This document shows positions 32,406-44,400 of a DNA stretch of 64,000 nucleotides, piece after piece (the stretch's first letter is position 1; each line of letters opens with the position of its first letter). Under the pieces are notes generated by a model, which ran no database searches, was not told where the DNA came from, and saw only the letters and a program-made list of their open reading frames with translations. The DNA comes from Trichuris trichiura. Its lineage: Eukaryota; Nematoda; Enoplea; Trichinellida; Trichuridae. The DNA is taken from the NCBI GenBank assembly GCA_037903355.1, contig JBAJFE010000018.1:1-64000 (forward strand), in the 5' to 3' direction. Both the position numbers and the translations under genes were made by a program.

Positions 32406-35400
32406 CATACGTTCTCAAACTTTTTGCTCCATCGCCCCCCAGAGAACGTTCCTGACCGCTACTGCCCCCCAATTCTGATTGCTCAATTTTGAGCGCGCTG
32501 ATTGGCAGGAAGGTTGGACGTGGCATGGTCGGGAGGTTAGTAGGTTCTCAAACATTTCCCTCCGTCGCTCCCGATGGGAAAATTTTTGCAAAACCGCTAC
32601 TCGTGAGAACATTCTGCACAAAAGACTTCAACTCCTCATCACCTGAAAGACGTACTATACCACTCCTGCTTTCCCACCAACCACTTTACGATGTGAAAAT
32701 TTCTGCTTGCCTTTCACATCTCTTGTCACATTTTTCAGGACATGGAGTCACATATGCAAGAAGCATTCATTACCCTTTCCTGAAAAAAACAACCAGTGTG
32801 CGTCTGTTTGTTTTCTTATGCACACCAAAAGAATTGTAGTGACAAGGAACCAGATTGAAGTGAAAGCGCTTAAGCGAGAAAATACAAAAGAAACTATAAC
32901 GCAAGTTTGCGACTGCACATGAACGGACACTACTCAATGGGATGGGTGTGCTTAATGCAGTACGAGCAAGTTGTCTACGTTTGGCTGCATCTTTATCATC
33001 ATCGGTCTATGGTCGCCTCGATTCACTATGTCCAGCCGACTTCTCTCTTGCTACTTTGAAGCCTCGTAACTGCGCTAAATCAGCAATCTGCTAAATAAGA
33101 CAATGGAAACGCAATAAGAATGTTTTCTACAGCAGCCCGTAACAGCGGAAACAGCTTCCTTATTTCGCTCTGTAGCCAAAACTGTTGATATTCACTTTTC
33201 AATTTCACTTTCAGCTCTTCATTGCTTTGCAGTTCAGTCAGTTTTCCCTGCAATTCCATCTCCGCTTCACCGACGTTGGACATAGGGTCTATTGCCCACT
33301 GTGGAATTTTCAAGTTAAGAATATCACTGAACCGTTCCCTGAAGTCAACGTGCAGCATTTCCAAGTGTTGTCAGTACACTTCAACTTCTTGCTCAGCGAT
33401 GTCCTCTTCCTCCTTCAGTGCAGCTAGAAGGGTAAACTGATAGAACTCACCGGCCCGTAAGTTTCGTTTGAAAATTGGCAATTTCGCGACGAAAGCAGAT
33501 ATAACTCCTTTAGTTTTAATCAAGTTTAAGTCACTGCCTTGGAGCTGCAGGTTCATTGCATTGAATTTGTAGTATATGTCTCCCAGATACGCGATGTCCT
33601 TCTTGTTTTTCTTTAAATTTTCTCGTAGAGAAGGATTCACACACCACAAAAGTTCTAGAACTGTGTCAAAGAGGCTGTAAAAGCGAGTTAAACAAGCACC
33701 CTTCGACAACCAGCGAACGTCAGTGTGAAATAACAGGCGATTGAAGTCTTCATCATTCTGTTCACCAAGCTGTCTGAATAATCCCTCATTCAGTGATTTA
33801 CTTTTGATGGTATCAACCGCTGTAATAGTGATCAGTTTAATCGTTCGCTCAGGCGTCTTGTGGCTAAATGCTGTCGGTGAAGGACGCAATGAACCAGAAA
33901 AAGGCCAGGAACGAGCTGCTTCAAATGTGCAAGAAAGCCGCGGTAGCAGCCCACTATCGACGGTGCTCCATCGCTTGCCACAGCAACTATGTTCGCCATA
34001 GGCATGTTTTTATCCTTGAAACATTTTTCTACAGCGAGGAAATAGGGCTTCTTCTCTGGTATCTGTCTGCAACTGTGTGGCAAACAGCAGTTCCTGTACC
34101 AGGGCTTCATCCATTACGAATGTGACATAACCTATTAATAGCGCTTCATTGTTAGGTAAGATCGATTAATCAAGCTGCAAAGAAAAATGCGTTGCTCTCA
34201 AGAAGTCGCATAGAGTGCATTCTACGTCGTTGCTCATTTCGTCAATCCTTCCTTGCACTGTGTCATTACTCAGAGGTATCCTTCCGATTATTTTAGTTGG
34301 TGACATGTGCAGTACAGTCTGGATAACTTCACTAATCACGGGAAGCAACAGTGCTTCCCCAATGTTATGTGGCTTTCCAAATTTTGCAATCAGTAATGAA
34401 ATGGTATAAGACGCACGCAGGCCATCTTTATCTTTTTCTGGTGCCGGTGGCAACATACGCGGCAATATGTTCCTTGTACAAAATTTCTGACGAAGCGACT
34501 GAAAGTAGCTGATGTTCTTGTCACGCATGTCTGGATGTACTCTATTAATGTGGTCTTGTAGCCTCGATGGCTTCACAGATTCGTTCGAAACCACTACCAC
34601 AAATCAAACACAGAGATAGCCATTTATTCGCAGGTGATTGTGTAAAACCATACTTCAAATAGTCTGAGCTGTACTGTCTGCGTTTCTTTCATACTTCCGT
34701 CATTGAAAGAAGGCCACGAAATGATGGTTCTTGTCGTTGCTGTATTAGAGGGCTGAGAAGTTGCGGCAAAGATTCCGTTTACTTGCAGTAAACGGCAAGA
34801 ACAAGAAACAAATATGTATGTATATTCACGAGTATGTCTTGTGCAAAGGTAAAATGCCGTAAAATGTTGGCGGAACAGAAACAAAAATCCTCCGATGCCG
34901 AAACAGGAACACGGAAGAACCCAAGCGGGAAGACTCACAGAAAGACTCTGCGCCCAGGAAGTATTAGCTTAAACACAAGGATGAACGAGTAAGGTGACCA
35001 CCAGGGTGCGAAAGGAATTTAGCTGACAGGTTGCCGCACCAGATCTTTTTAAACTCGTCTCCGCCAGAATTGGAGGAGGCACTTTCAGAGGAAGTCAAGT
35101 GCGGATTAAGAGCGCAATGGAACAACCGAACAGTGGACGTGAAGGAATGAAACAGGTGTGCATGGATTGCTGGCACGCGAAACACAATGTGCACACACGT
35201 TATGTGTAGGCTTAGGCTAGGGCAGAATAGGATGAACTGTAAGCAATCCCCACTTGACCTTCTTTGAACTTACTGTCTCCATTTTTGGCGGAGTTGAGCC
35301 ATGAAAAACGCCATTGTTCAATTGCGCCCTCCATCCCCACTTGACCTCCTTTAAAGTCCCCGCCTCTACTTCTGGCGAGAACGAGTTAAGAAAGGCCCCT

Positions 35401-35559
35401 TCTTACGCCGGTTTTTCTGACAGCCTTTTTGCGCTAGAGACAATTCTGCCAGAATTCCTCTTATGCGATTCTCAACGCCCCCGCATGGGTTTCCCATCGC
35501 CCCCTGTGCTCTTCTCATCGCCCCCCAGGGGGCGATATCGCCCACTTTGAGAACCTAGG
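32406..35559 (-). mobile_element. hAT-1: Buster/ZBED5-like hAT element, minus strand
   Basis: The ends are CATACGTTCTCAAACTTTTT at 32406 and ...ACTTTGAGAACCTAGG at 35559. GGTTCTCAAA is the common terminal core, and G/C-run-rich subterminal sequence (GATATCGCCCCCTGGGGG) lies inside. Flanking 8-mers are CTGTAGAG and TTATAGAC. Both have the central TA of Buster-type target sites but they are not identical, so the original flanks were rearranged. The transposase is dead (see next entry). Confidence 0.9.
33080..34620 (-). pseudogene. hAT-1 transposase pseudogene (ZBED5/SCAND3-like)
   Basis: From the N-terminus (right end) come a BED finger split by a frameshift near 34575 (CLICG before; SRLQDHINRVHPD after) and ISLLIAKFGKPHNIGEALL. 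IPLSNDTVQGRIDEMSNDVE and FLRATHFSLQLD follow, then an in-frame stop. After shifts come DKNMPMANIVAVASDGAPS, VHCVLHRQHLATRRLSERLN, FNRLLFHTDVRWLSKGACL, and the C-terminal dimerisation region (KIPQWAIDPMSN, AVENILIAFPLSYLADCG). Domain order matches the ZBED5/SCAND3 hAT lineage. The same frameshift and stop are present in hAT-2 and hAT-3. Confidence 0.92.
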
Positions 35560-35560
35560 T

Positions 35561-36190
35561 TATAGACTGATGAACATTGTTCGCTTTAGGCGTCAATGCT
35601 GACCATTCATGTCGCTGCTGCTACTCGTTAGAGCACAAAAAGAAAGTTTGCACTCTTATTCTTCAGCTCATAATTATATACTTCAACTTTAAGCATTCAG
35701 CTTCTTAATTTGCAATTTCCATTGCATGAAACTCATTTCACAGCAAACGAACTTGCGTGCGCACGACTGCAAAGTAATATCGTTGTAACGGCATTTTTCT
35801 AATTTCGACATATTCGTGACAGAAGACTTATTCAATCACGACTGAACTTGCGTGCGCACGATTGCGAAATATCATTCTGGCTTTTCAATAGTTCCGGTTC
35901 GTTTGGCAGCTGCTCTTCCGAGAGGTATCCGTCAAATGAAGGGCGAGAATCCACTGCTTCGACCTTTGGCGAGCCTATGAAGGCTCCAAATATTAATCCG
36001 CAAATTTACTGAAATATGATTGACGCAGAGCATGAGTAAAACCACCAAAGGTAAACTCGTTCAAAAAAATGGGAGAACTTAGAAATCTCTACTATTTTTG
36101 ATAGACTGAAGACGGGAGCCTATCAAGGCTCATCGATTCTGTCTCTCATTTCTGAACATATCGTCTTGCGCACTGTCATTAATATCTTTT
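35561..36190 (+). repeat. Repeat E, copy 1
   Basis: Near-identical to 45664-46290. The segment from about 35880 to 36170 differs at only a couple of positions. Similarity falls sharply after 36190, with only weak resemblance continuing to about 36480. It contains a short internal direct repeat (GAACTTGCGTGCGCACGA at about 35750 and 35846). It directly abuts hAT-1. Confidence 0.9.
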
Positions 36191-37189
36191 ACTATCTGTT
36201 GGAGCATTAACGGATACATTGATCAATTATGGTAACTGGCAGCGAATCGCAAATGCAATTGTACAGCTTTACAGTAGCGAGATGCGCAGGTTGTTTTACC
36301 CAGGCAGAGTTTGCTTCAGGCAATTATTGTTAGGTATTGTTCAGCGCCTTGCACATTCTACGGAAATGGTGGAAACTCAGTGGAAAAAGAACATTTTGTT
36401 GCATTGTGTGGCACTTAAGACGGATGAATATCACTCCAGTGGAATTAAAAAATTGTTTTTGTTGTACAAGCGCTCCTTTTCTGATGTTTAGCTGTGAGAT
36501 TTTTATTGTCGGTAGTTTCATAAACATTAACACCCGCTATGAATAAGTCTGGAACGTTTGACTGCGTCTTATTTCCGTTCCATCATCTTGCCTCTCTAGT
36601 CTTGAAGCATAAGTTTTCCGTGCTACGACGATTCATAATATTGGCTTACTTGCTGCTGTTTTGAATTAACGAAAAAGTCCATTCCATTTAAATGCAGTTC
36701 TCTAATGGGTTGTAGAGAAAAAATCTTTTGTCAGTTTTGAGAGATTGTTCAAGGCAATACGCAGTGCGGGGACCAATTTTGCATGCACTTTCTTTTTCTT
36801 CCAGCTGATACTTACCTTTTCGAGTTTTTTAGCTGATAGTTTGTACTGCTCAGCTGCTGGGTATGATCAGCCTGAATGACAGTTGAATTTTTTTGACGCG
36901 ATATACACTATATTAATGGAAACAAACTCTTCCTAATTTCTTATTTAAGGTCAAGTAGTAACAAATGGGCTGCAACAAGGCTGGTTAAGATACTAGCGCA
37001 GTTGAACCTGAAAATCATTAGCCCGCGCGCACCGTAAAACCATGATGCGTCTTGCAGATTTGATGATTTGTCGACTTGATCAGTATTAGTGAGCGTCGTA
37101 ATAAACTTTCTTAGCGTCTAAAATAACTAGTCATTTAGCGAACGTTCGACAGCTTCAAGAAGCGTCAAAACATTAGTTGTTAGCTGCAA

Positions 37190-37228
37190 AGACAATTCAA
37201 CGCGCTTGTTTTGCGCGTTGAATTGTCT
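37190..37228. repeat. Perfect 16-bp hairpin
   Basis: Arms AGACAATTCAACGCGC (37190-37205) and GCGCGTTGAATTGTCT (37213-37228) are exact complements around a TTGTTTT loop. Confidence 0.95.
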
Positions 37229-38118
37229 GCGGGCATCTATTTTTAAGTTGAAGCAAGTTCTTTTTGCACAGATTGCCTATGGTACACTTAATTGGCAAAC
37301 CGGGCAAACTTCGCCTTCTTAAACGTGCTTTTCCTTAAGCCAATGCTAGGCCGAAGAAAACAAAACTTTTAACAACTTTCTTTCAATCAGGGCACAAGAA
37401 TACAAGCTAGCGAGTTTCCACCTCCAGTAGCCGTTGCTGCAAAATGGCGGCAACGAAGCGTGCAATTCAGCTGTAAATCTAACTCCGCACGTCAATTGTA
37501 ATTTTTTGCATTTTTCCTTAAAATTATTTGCTACAATATGCAGCGAAAAATGTGCCAAAGTTGCAAAATTGTCCGTGCACAAAATGTGCATTTTCCGTTT
37601 CCTTCATACCTACGGTTCATTTACGGTATTACTGTATACGCCTTCGGGATTTTTGTTTACGGAGATTGTCAATCGTTTGGCAAGTCGATTTATTTTCAAT
37701 TCGCTTGTTATTTTTTCATTCCATGAACTGTTTAGCCATCAACTGAACCAAATTCAGTACGTAAGGTGTTGATCGTTTTCCTTGCGTATCCATTTAGCTT
37801 TGTATGATGTTGCGCGGGTGCGCTTCCGGTTTCGAAATATTGCGCATCATATTTTTTTTAAATAAATAGTAGTCCTACTACTCATTTGCATTATGCTTTA
37901 CATATTGTCTTTGCGTTTTTTGGCCGTTCTGTTGCAGAGCTGTCGTCTTTTCAAATATATATGGCTTGCGAAGTTGTTTTCTGCCTTGCTGTCCGCTTTG
38001 CCGTTATTTCACCTTTATGTTATCTTTCTTAGTACTTTTCATAATTAAGAAAAGTACTTTTCAATAAGTGGCTTTAAGTTTCTATTATCTTGCCATTTCG
38101 GGTTTACTCAATTTGCTC

Positions 38119-38206
38119 TATTATCGTTTGTTCTAATAGGCTTTGGCGTAGGTTACTTGTTGTCCAGTAGCCTAAGCCTTAGCCTTTGCCTACTGGAACA
38201 AAAGAT
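38119..38206. repeat. Imperfect long inverted repeat upstream of haspin
   Basis: TTATCGTTTGTTCTAATAGG on the left pairs with CCTACTGGAACAAAAGATAA on the right at most positions. GGC/GCC-type pairs continue inward (TTTGGCGTAGG against CCTAAGCCTTAGCC). It lies about 250 bp before the haspin ATG. A separate 10-bp perfect hairpin (AGTACTTTTC / GAAAAGTACT) is at 38031-38058. Confidence 0.7.
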
Positions 38207-38455
38207 AATAGAACAAACCAAGGTTTAAACTGTACGCTGAAAAAGTTCAATTTTTGCTACGTAATGATGATACTGGTAAAACTGATTTTTATGTTAAGTT
38301 GCACACTGTTAGCTAGTGCTGTCCGACGTCCTTTAGCGTTACACCTCTTAAAGCAGTTCTCATTGTCTAAATAATATCGTCGCTCTATTTTAGCTGAGAA
38401 GTTCAACTTTGAATATCGGGTGTTATTTCGACCCTAACGGACATTAGTTTTAGTT

Positions 38456-41400
38456 ATGAAAGTGCCGCATCGGAAGACCGCTGCTCGAAAAGAAGCCTTG
38501 TTTGCCACGCTATTGTCGCAGAGCAACAGTTCTAAGAGCATTTGCCTTATAAGGAAACCGTGCAACCGACTAAAGCAACGAACTGTTCGTCGTCGCAAAA
38601 TTACTTCGCGCAAGGTATACCTTACTTTTTAGACCACATTTCAAAAAATCATTGGCTTATTGTTGCAGACCAAAACAAAGCGTTTTGAGCAGTCCTGCAA
38701 ATTATTTACTTCCTATTTCGCTGTCAGTAGCTCGGTGGATAACTACAATTTGCATATAACGGTCGACAAGGTTGAGCAGCAATATGGATCAGCAGCGACT
38801 GAAGCCCACTTATCTGATCCGTATACCCATGAATCATTGGCATCCAATATCCTGTGTGAACCTACCATTGATGACGCAAAGGATATGGTCATGTCGGTGA
38901 ATAAAACTGGATTTAGAGGACAGTCTATCAGTAAGAACCGACATCATATTGTTCCATCCCTGTTGAAGCCAATCAAATGTACGTTATCAAGTACCCCTGT
39001 TACTGATAAGGAAGACGTTGGGCGCAGATCGGCTAATTTTGCGAATGTTTCTTCTATACCAAAAGTGTCTGACATTATCGACACAAATTTGCATAAATCC
39101 GAAGTTGATAAGTATGTGCAAAAGTTGCGACTGGAATCTGGCTGCAAAAGTGACAGCGATAGTTTGTCAATTTTATCCGTTGCTTCCTGCTCCGACAAAG
39201 AAAATGAGTTCGCCGAGATGGATTGTCAAGGCGCTTGTACGAGCGGAGGTTCATCCGCCACATTCGGACAAAAAAAGACTCTCTCCTCTCAGTGCTTGCC
39301 TGAAAGCTGCCAAACATCATCGAATGTTGAATCGGGTGTCGACTTATTCCCTGATTATGCCTCGACCCTCAAAGCACTGCAAGGTTTGTATATTTATCTC
39401 TTTTTTGGTAACAGAACGTATGTCCGTGCGTGAAGAAGCCAAATAGGAACTCGGAGCATCCATTTTAAAATTAACCGTATATTACCACAGATAAGAACTC
39501 CCCCCTGCGTTAGCGAAGGATGGTAATGATTGGCCCAGCAACGATGACGCTCATTGCTCAAGTCTAGATCAATTCTGATTAGTCAGTTTTCCGTGAATGC
39601 TAATCGGCCATTCAATTGAAACTGTCTTGCCTAAAGTTCAACGCAAAAACTGATCAGCTGCCGCTTAGCGCGTGTTGTAGAGCACTGCGTAGGCTACGAG
39701 AAATGAATTGTGTTGAATAGGTTTATTGGACGTCTATTACAACTGTTGCATGTAAAACACGAATGAACAGATTGTAGAAGCGGAAAGAAAGGATACATGA
39801 CGCCGAAAACATTAAGTGCAGTGCCAAAACGGTAAAGCTAACAGTGCTCTTGGTCACTGTTTGGCAGTTGGTCGTCTTCTGTGTCCCTCCAACAGGGCAG
39901 AAATGGAGCACTTTTAGAAAGACTTATAACAGTTTCCGTTTTTACTTTGCTCCACGCCTTTATAACGAACTGGCACAGCAAGCTGAGCGATGGAGCTCGC
40001 ATTCGTCCGCTGGCTGTGTACGTCTTCTGCCCGTTCGCCATCCATTCTTTCCACCCTTCTCGCATGTAGCCTTTAAAGGGTTTATTAATGCAGACGTCCA
40101 ACGGCTGCAGAACAGACTTAAGCCCACCAGGAATCACGGCTGTTTTTATTTTGCATTTGTTTAAATGTGATTTTATTGCTTCAGCTACGTGACTTCGGAA
40201 TGAGTCTCACACCAGTAAGCTTCTGTTGTTGCTATGCCCAGGTCCTTTTCTCCAGATGTTGTCAATCCACAATCTCACACTCTGTTCATCCATCCAGCCA
40301 TTCTCATAATAGTGGAAAAAGGCGCCAGAAGGAAGATTCTCCTTTGGCATCCTTTTCCTCTTAAATATAACCATGAGCTTCAGCTTCATTCCATTAGCTA
40401 GGTACGACAGCACCACCGTGAAGTGAGTTCTTTCATGCCCGATGCTCTTCACTATGATCGACTTTGCACCTTTACTGTCCACGGTTCTATTCCCAATCAT
40501 ATCAAAAAATATTGGCGTCTCATCCATGTTACCGATGTTGCCCAATGGAAACTCATTTCCGCTTGTCAGATCTTTGACATGCCTGGAAATACAATTTCTT
40601 TAGATAGGGTACAGTTTCATTTCTTCCGTGAAACACGGTTTCAACTTTTGCTTTAAGATCGCATGCTACGCTTCTTCAAAAAACATACGTGTGAACTTAC
40701 CGCCGGAAGTCACGCAGCTTATTCTCCAAATCCACAGGCATTTTCTATGCAACTTTTGTCTTCTGTCTCAGGACCAGGTTCTTCCTTTTCATGAAACGAT
40801 TGCACCATCCCTGTGTTCCCGTGAAACCGTAGGATAAGTAAGGGTTGCAGTTGGCCCAGTTCGTCGCTTGATCTCTCATGTCTTTCCTTGTGACGATACG
40901 GCCGCTCTGTCGCTGTTCTCGTACCCATTCTGCCAAACCGTTCTCCAGTTCCGGCCACGAGGCGATGCCTGAGCGTCTTGCGCGTTGTTTCTTTGGCATC
41001 TTCTTCAGAGCCTCTTCCTGTTTCCTCCAATCTATCACCATCTTCCGGGTAACGCCATACTTTCTGGCCGCCTGTGCATTGTTGCTTTCTTTTGCCACCT
41101 TGACGACTTCCAACTTGAATCCGGCTGTATAGCTTTTCCTTTTCATCGCTCGTGTTCAGAATGCAATAAGTAAAACTGAAAAATTCTTTCGTTAAGGAAA
41201 CTTATTCTTCCTTAGTCACATGGTTTTTTCAGTTGCTACTGAGACAGCGATACAAAGCGACACGCGATACGCGGAGACAAATTTAGACGAAACTGAAGAT
41301 AGCAAGTGTGTTCAAACTGTCCCAATACGCCACTGTTACGTACGAACTAACGAAGCACAGTCGTCCGTAGAGGCAACTTCATCCCACTTTAAGTGCCAAA

Positions 41401-44400
41401 GGTTAGGTAGCACCGCTTAACTTGTACAAGCACAAAGCAAACAGAGACGTAAACTGTTCAACAGTTCGGCGAAAGAACAACACATTTCATTCTCATTGGT
41501 TACTATCAGCTAACATGTCACGTTACTCTTGTCTGTCTGATGCAGCAAAGGATGGGAAATCACAGCTCTTAAAGTTTGATGATAGCGCTGCGGGACCTCT
41601 ATCGATGATATCTGTAAGCTCAATCGATGACGGCTTCACGCTCAGTGGGTGGGTGCTCCTGCAGCTGTAAGTATGCGCAATGGCTGTTGAAGTTTGATGA
41701 TAACGCTGCGTGACTTTTATCGAGGATGAATAAAAGCTCGGTTCTGAGCGGGCGCACAGTTCTTATCGATTCAGCTAACAGTTATCATCGATAGAGGATA
41801 CGCAGCGTTTTGCAGAATTGATATGCTTCGACCGTATTAATGATTATCAAATTAGGTCAAAAGTAGTTTAGTGATGATCAGGTTTTAGACAACCGCTCTC
41901 GACTGTAACAAAAGGATTCGCATTAAAGTGAATCGGCTACCGTGAAGCAATAGTAGTCAACTGTTGTCTTACCTAATCATTTGCTAACCTGCACGTGGCC
42001 ATAAACATCCGACCCGATGGCTTGTTCACCGCGGACGTTTTGTCTACCGCAATTAGGCGATGTGATAAAGTGGATCCTATTAGTGACGAAAATGTTTACG
42101 CATTTTTCCAATTTCAGCGTTAAGGATAGCAATCGGACAGAGCGGCAATCGGTTGACCAACAACGTAGACGCGCAATCCGTACGTGTTTCGATATAATAA
42201 TTTGTTCTCCCTTTTCATGAAGGCTATAGTCTCTTTTCAGCCGAAAAAAGAAGAAGCGAATTGCATTCCCGCGCCAACCTTTTTGGAAAAGATTTTGGAA
42301 CTATGCGGTCAAACGGAAGTTTTGACCTGGAAGAAAGCTTTCCCTGCAAGGTGAGGAAGATTCTGTCAGCTTTTGCGAAGCGGTAAATGGCAGTTTGTTT
42401 AGCCAACTTTGGAGTTGGAAAAAAATTGGAGAGGGAAGTTTTTGCGAAGCATTTCTCGGATCGTTCGACCAGCAGGAATGCTGCATTAAGGTTCTTTTTG
42501 CTTTGAAAATTTAATTCCGACTTTTCAAGTTTAATTATGCGCAGGTAATACCGATAAGTATGCCAAACCGACGGTATGCCGAAGTTGAAAGCTCCAGCGA
42601 CGATGTCGTACCAGAAATTCTCATTTCTTCGTATAAGTTTTCTTCAGTTGAGCGAGATTTTCGTATGCTCATTTTTTGCAGACAGCTCAGCGCTTTGTCG
42701 TCTTCGGACTCCTGTTGGCACTCCCCAAATTTGCCGCGCTTGCATGGGTATGTAGCGCGTACTTTTTTTTTCTTTTTTGTTTTTATTTACCCTAATACGA
42801 GAAACAAATCCTTCAAAAATGTAAGGCTAAACACTGCTGATAAAAGAATTAAGAAAAATGACATCTCTGCTCTCGATAAATGGCACGTTTTGACGCCCAA
42901 AGTCTGCTGCGAATCTGTTCTAATGAGATGGCAATAATTTCGTAAACTCGCGTTGTTCACCGTTAAATGTATAGGAATTAATAGGAGCCGTTGACAAAAA
43001 ACTCATATAGAATTTTTCTTATTTCATGCCCTCCAGGCATAATGTAACTTTGCAAACTCGCTATGAAAATGCATGTTCGAAAGTTGAAAGTTTAACGTCG
43101 CTTCCTTATAGACAGGCACTTTCTTTTCCTTTACGCGTATTCTTAAGCTTATCAGCGCAATTAATTTTCCTTTAGGCTGCTTGACCTCTTTTGGCGTTTT
43201 TATGCAAATGCAGACGTTTGGCAGCGAATAGTGTAAGCGGCAGTATCAACACACTTTTGATTCAATACTACTTCTGTAATCTTATCGGCCCTTCGCGGAC
43301 TACCGAGTTAACGAATAATTCGCTAGCAGTTTCTACAGGCCGCCGAAGCCTAAACCAAAGCTTAAAACTACTGAGACGTTGAAATAGAAAATAAGGGCGC
43401 AGTCCCAGTTTTGTTAACTTCTGATTTGGGCTTAAGGTGGCATGCAGAGAAACTGCGGGCGAATTGCTCGTTAACTTGCGTTCTTCGGCGAAGAAATAAG
43501 CCAGCAACTGTTAGTGACTGTTCATGTAAAATTATGCCTACACTGCAGTGACATAAGCGCGGTAAACAGGGTCAAGCAGCATACGGAAAAGTTATTTGCG
43601 CGCGTGAGCCTAAGAATAGGCCTGATGCTATGGAAAGTGCTTTCCGTGGGAAGCGAAGTTGAAATTTCAACTTTCAAGCCTGCATTTCTCAGTGATTTTC
43701 CTAGGATACAGTATGTGCCTGCTGGGCAAGAAATAAAAAACGTCCTCATTTAGAACAGAGCGGACAACACTTGCAGGGCGGAGCCCGGCAAGTGTTGCCC
43801 GCTCTGTTCTAAATGAGTTTTTATAAGCAGCGGCTAATATAATCCGTATCAAGTAAGCCTGTTAGAAGGTGTTAGGTAAATTAAAAGATACTGACGTTAT
43901 ATTTTAACGGTAACATCCTTTTTTCAGCGTTCGATGCGTTAAGGGCAAATATCCTGCAGAGCTGTTAAAAGCCTGGGATCAATTTGCCCTAAATAATCAA
44001 ACTGAAAGTAACCGCCCGGACCACTTTACCGCCGATCAGCACTACGTGCTGCTTTGCATGGAAAATGGCGGTGTTTCTTTGGAAAACTTTAAGGTTACTT
44101 CACCGGATGACCTCTGTTCGCGTTGCACTTTTAAAAATTTTCCAGCTGACGTCCTTAGAGGAAGCCAAAAGCATCCTTCAGCAGATGATCTTTACCCTTG
44201 CGCTATTGGAAAAGGCTTTAAAGTTCGAGCACCGAGATTTGCATGTTAGCAATATCTTGGTGAGGGGAACGAAAGTGGACTATCTTGGTAGAAAAGGCAG
44301 AAAAGTTTTAACGGCAAATATTTTCCTACTTTCGCTATTTTTTCAGAATATATCATTGATGGCGATCGTCTAACAGTTCCTTCCGCAGGTCTCCTTTGTT

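Larger units (their letters stand above)
36191..38455. other. No gene recognised; several hairpins upstream of haspin
   Basis: Frames of 60-112 codons overlap in several phases, without domains. Perfect or near-perfect inverted repeats lie at 37190-37228, 38031-38058 and about 38119-38206. The 5' flank and any promoter of the haspin gene must lie in the last part, but I see no TATA box near 38400. Confidence 0.45.

Noticed and set aside
32489..32922. Open frames of 116 and 71 codons in hAT-1, repeated exactly in hAT-3
   Set aside because: They lie antisense in the 3' part of the hAT element and their identity reflects the recent near-identity of the two copies. hAT-2 and hAT-4 do not preserve them as such.
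42241..42350. Second open phase of haspin exon 5
   Set aside because: Only the phase giving ILELCGQTEVLTWKKAFPA joins the glycine-loop exon in frame and resembles haspin.
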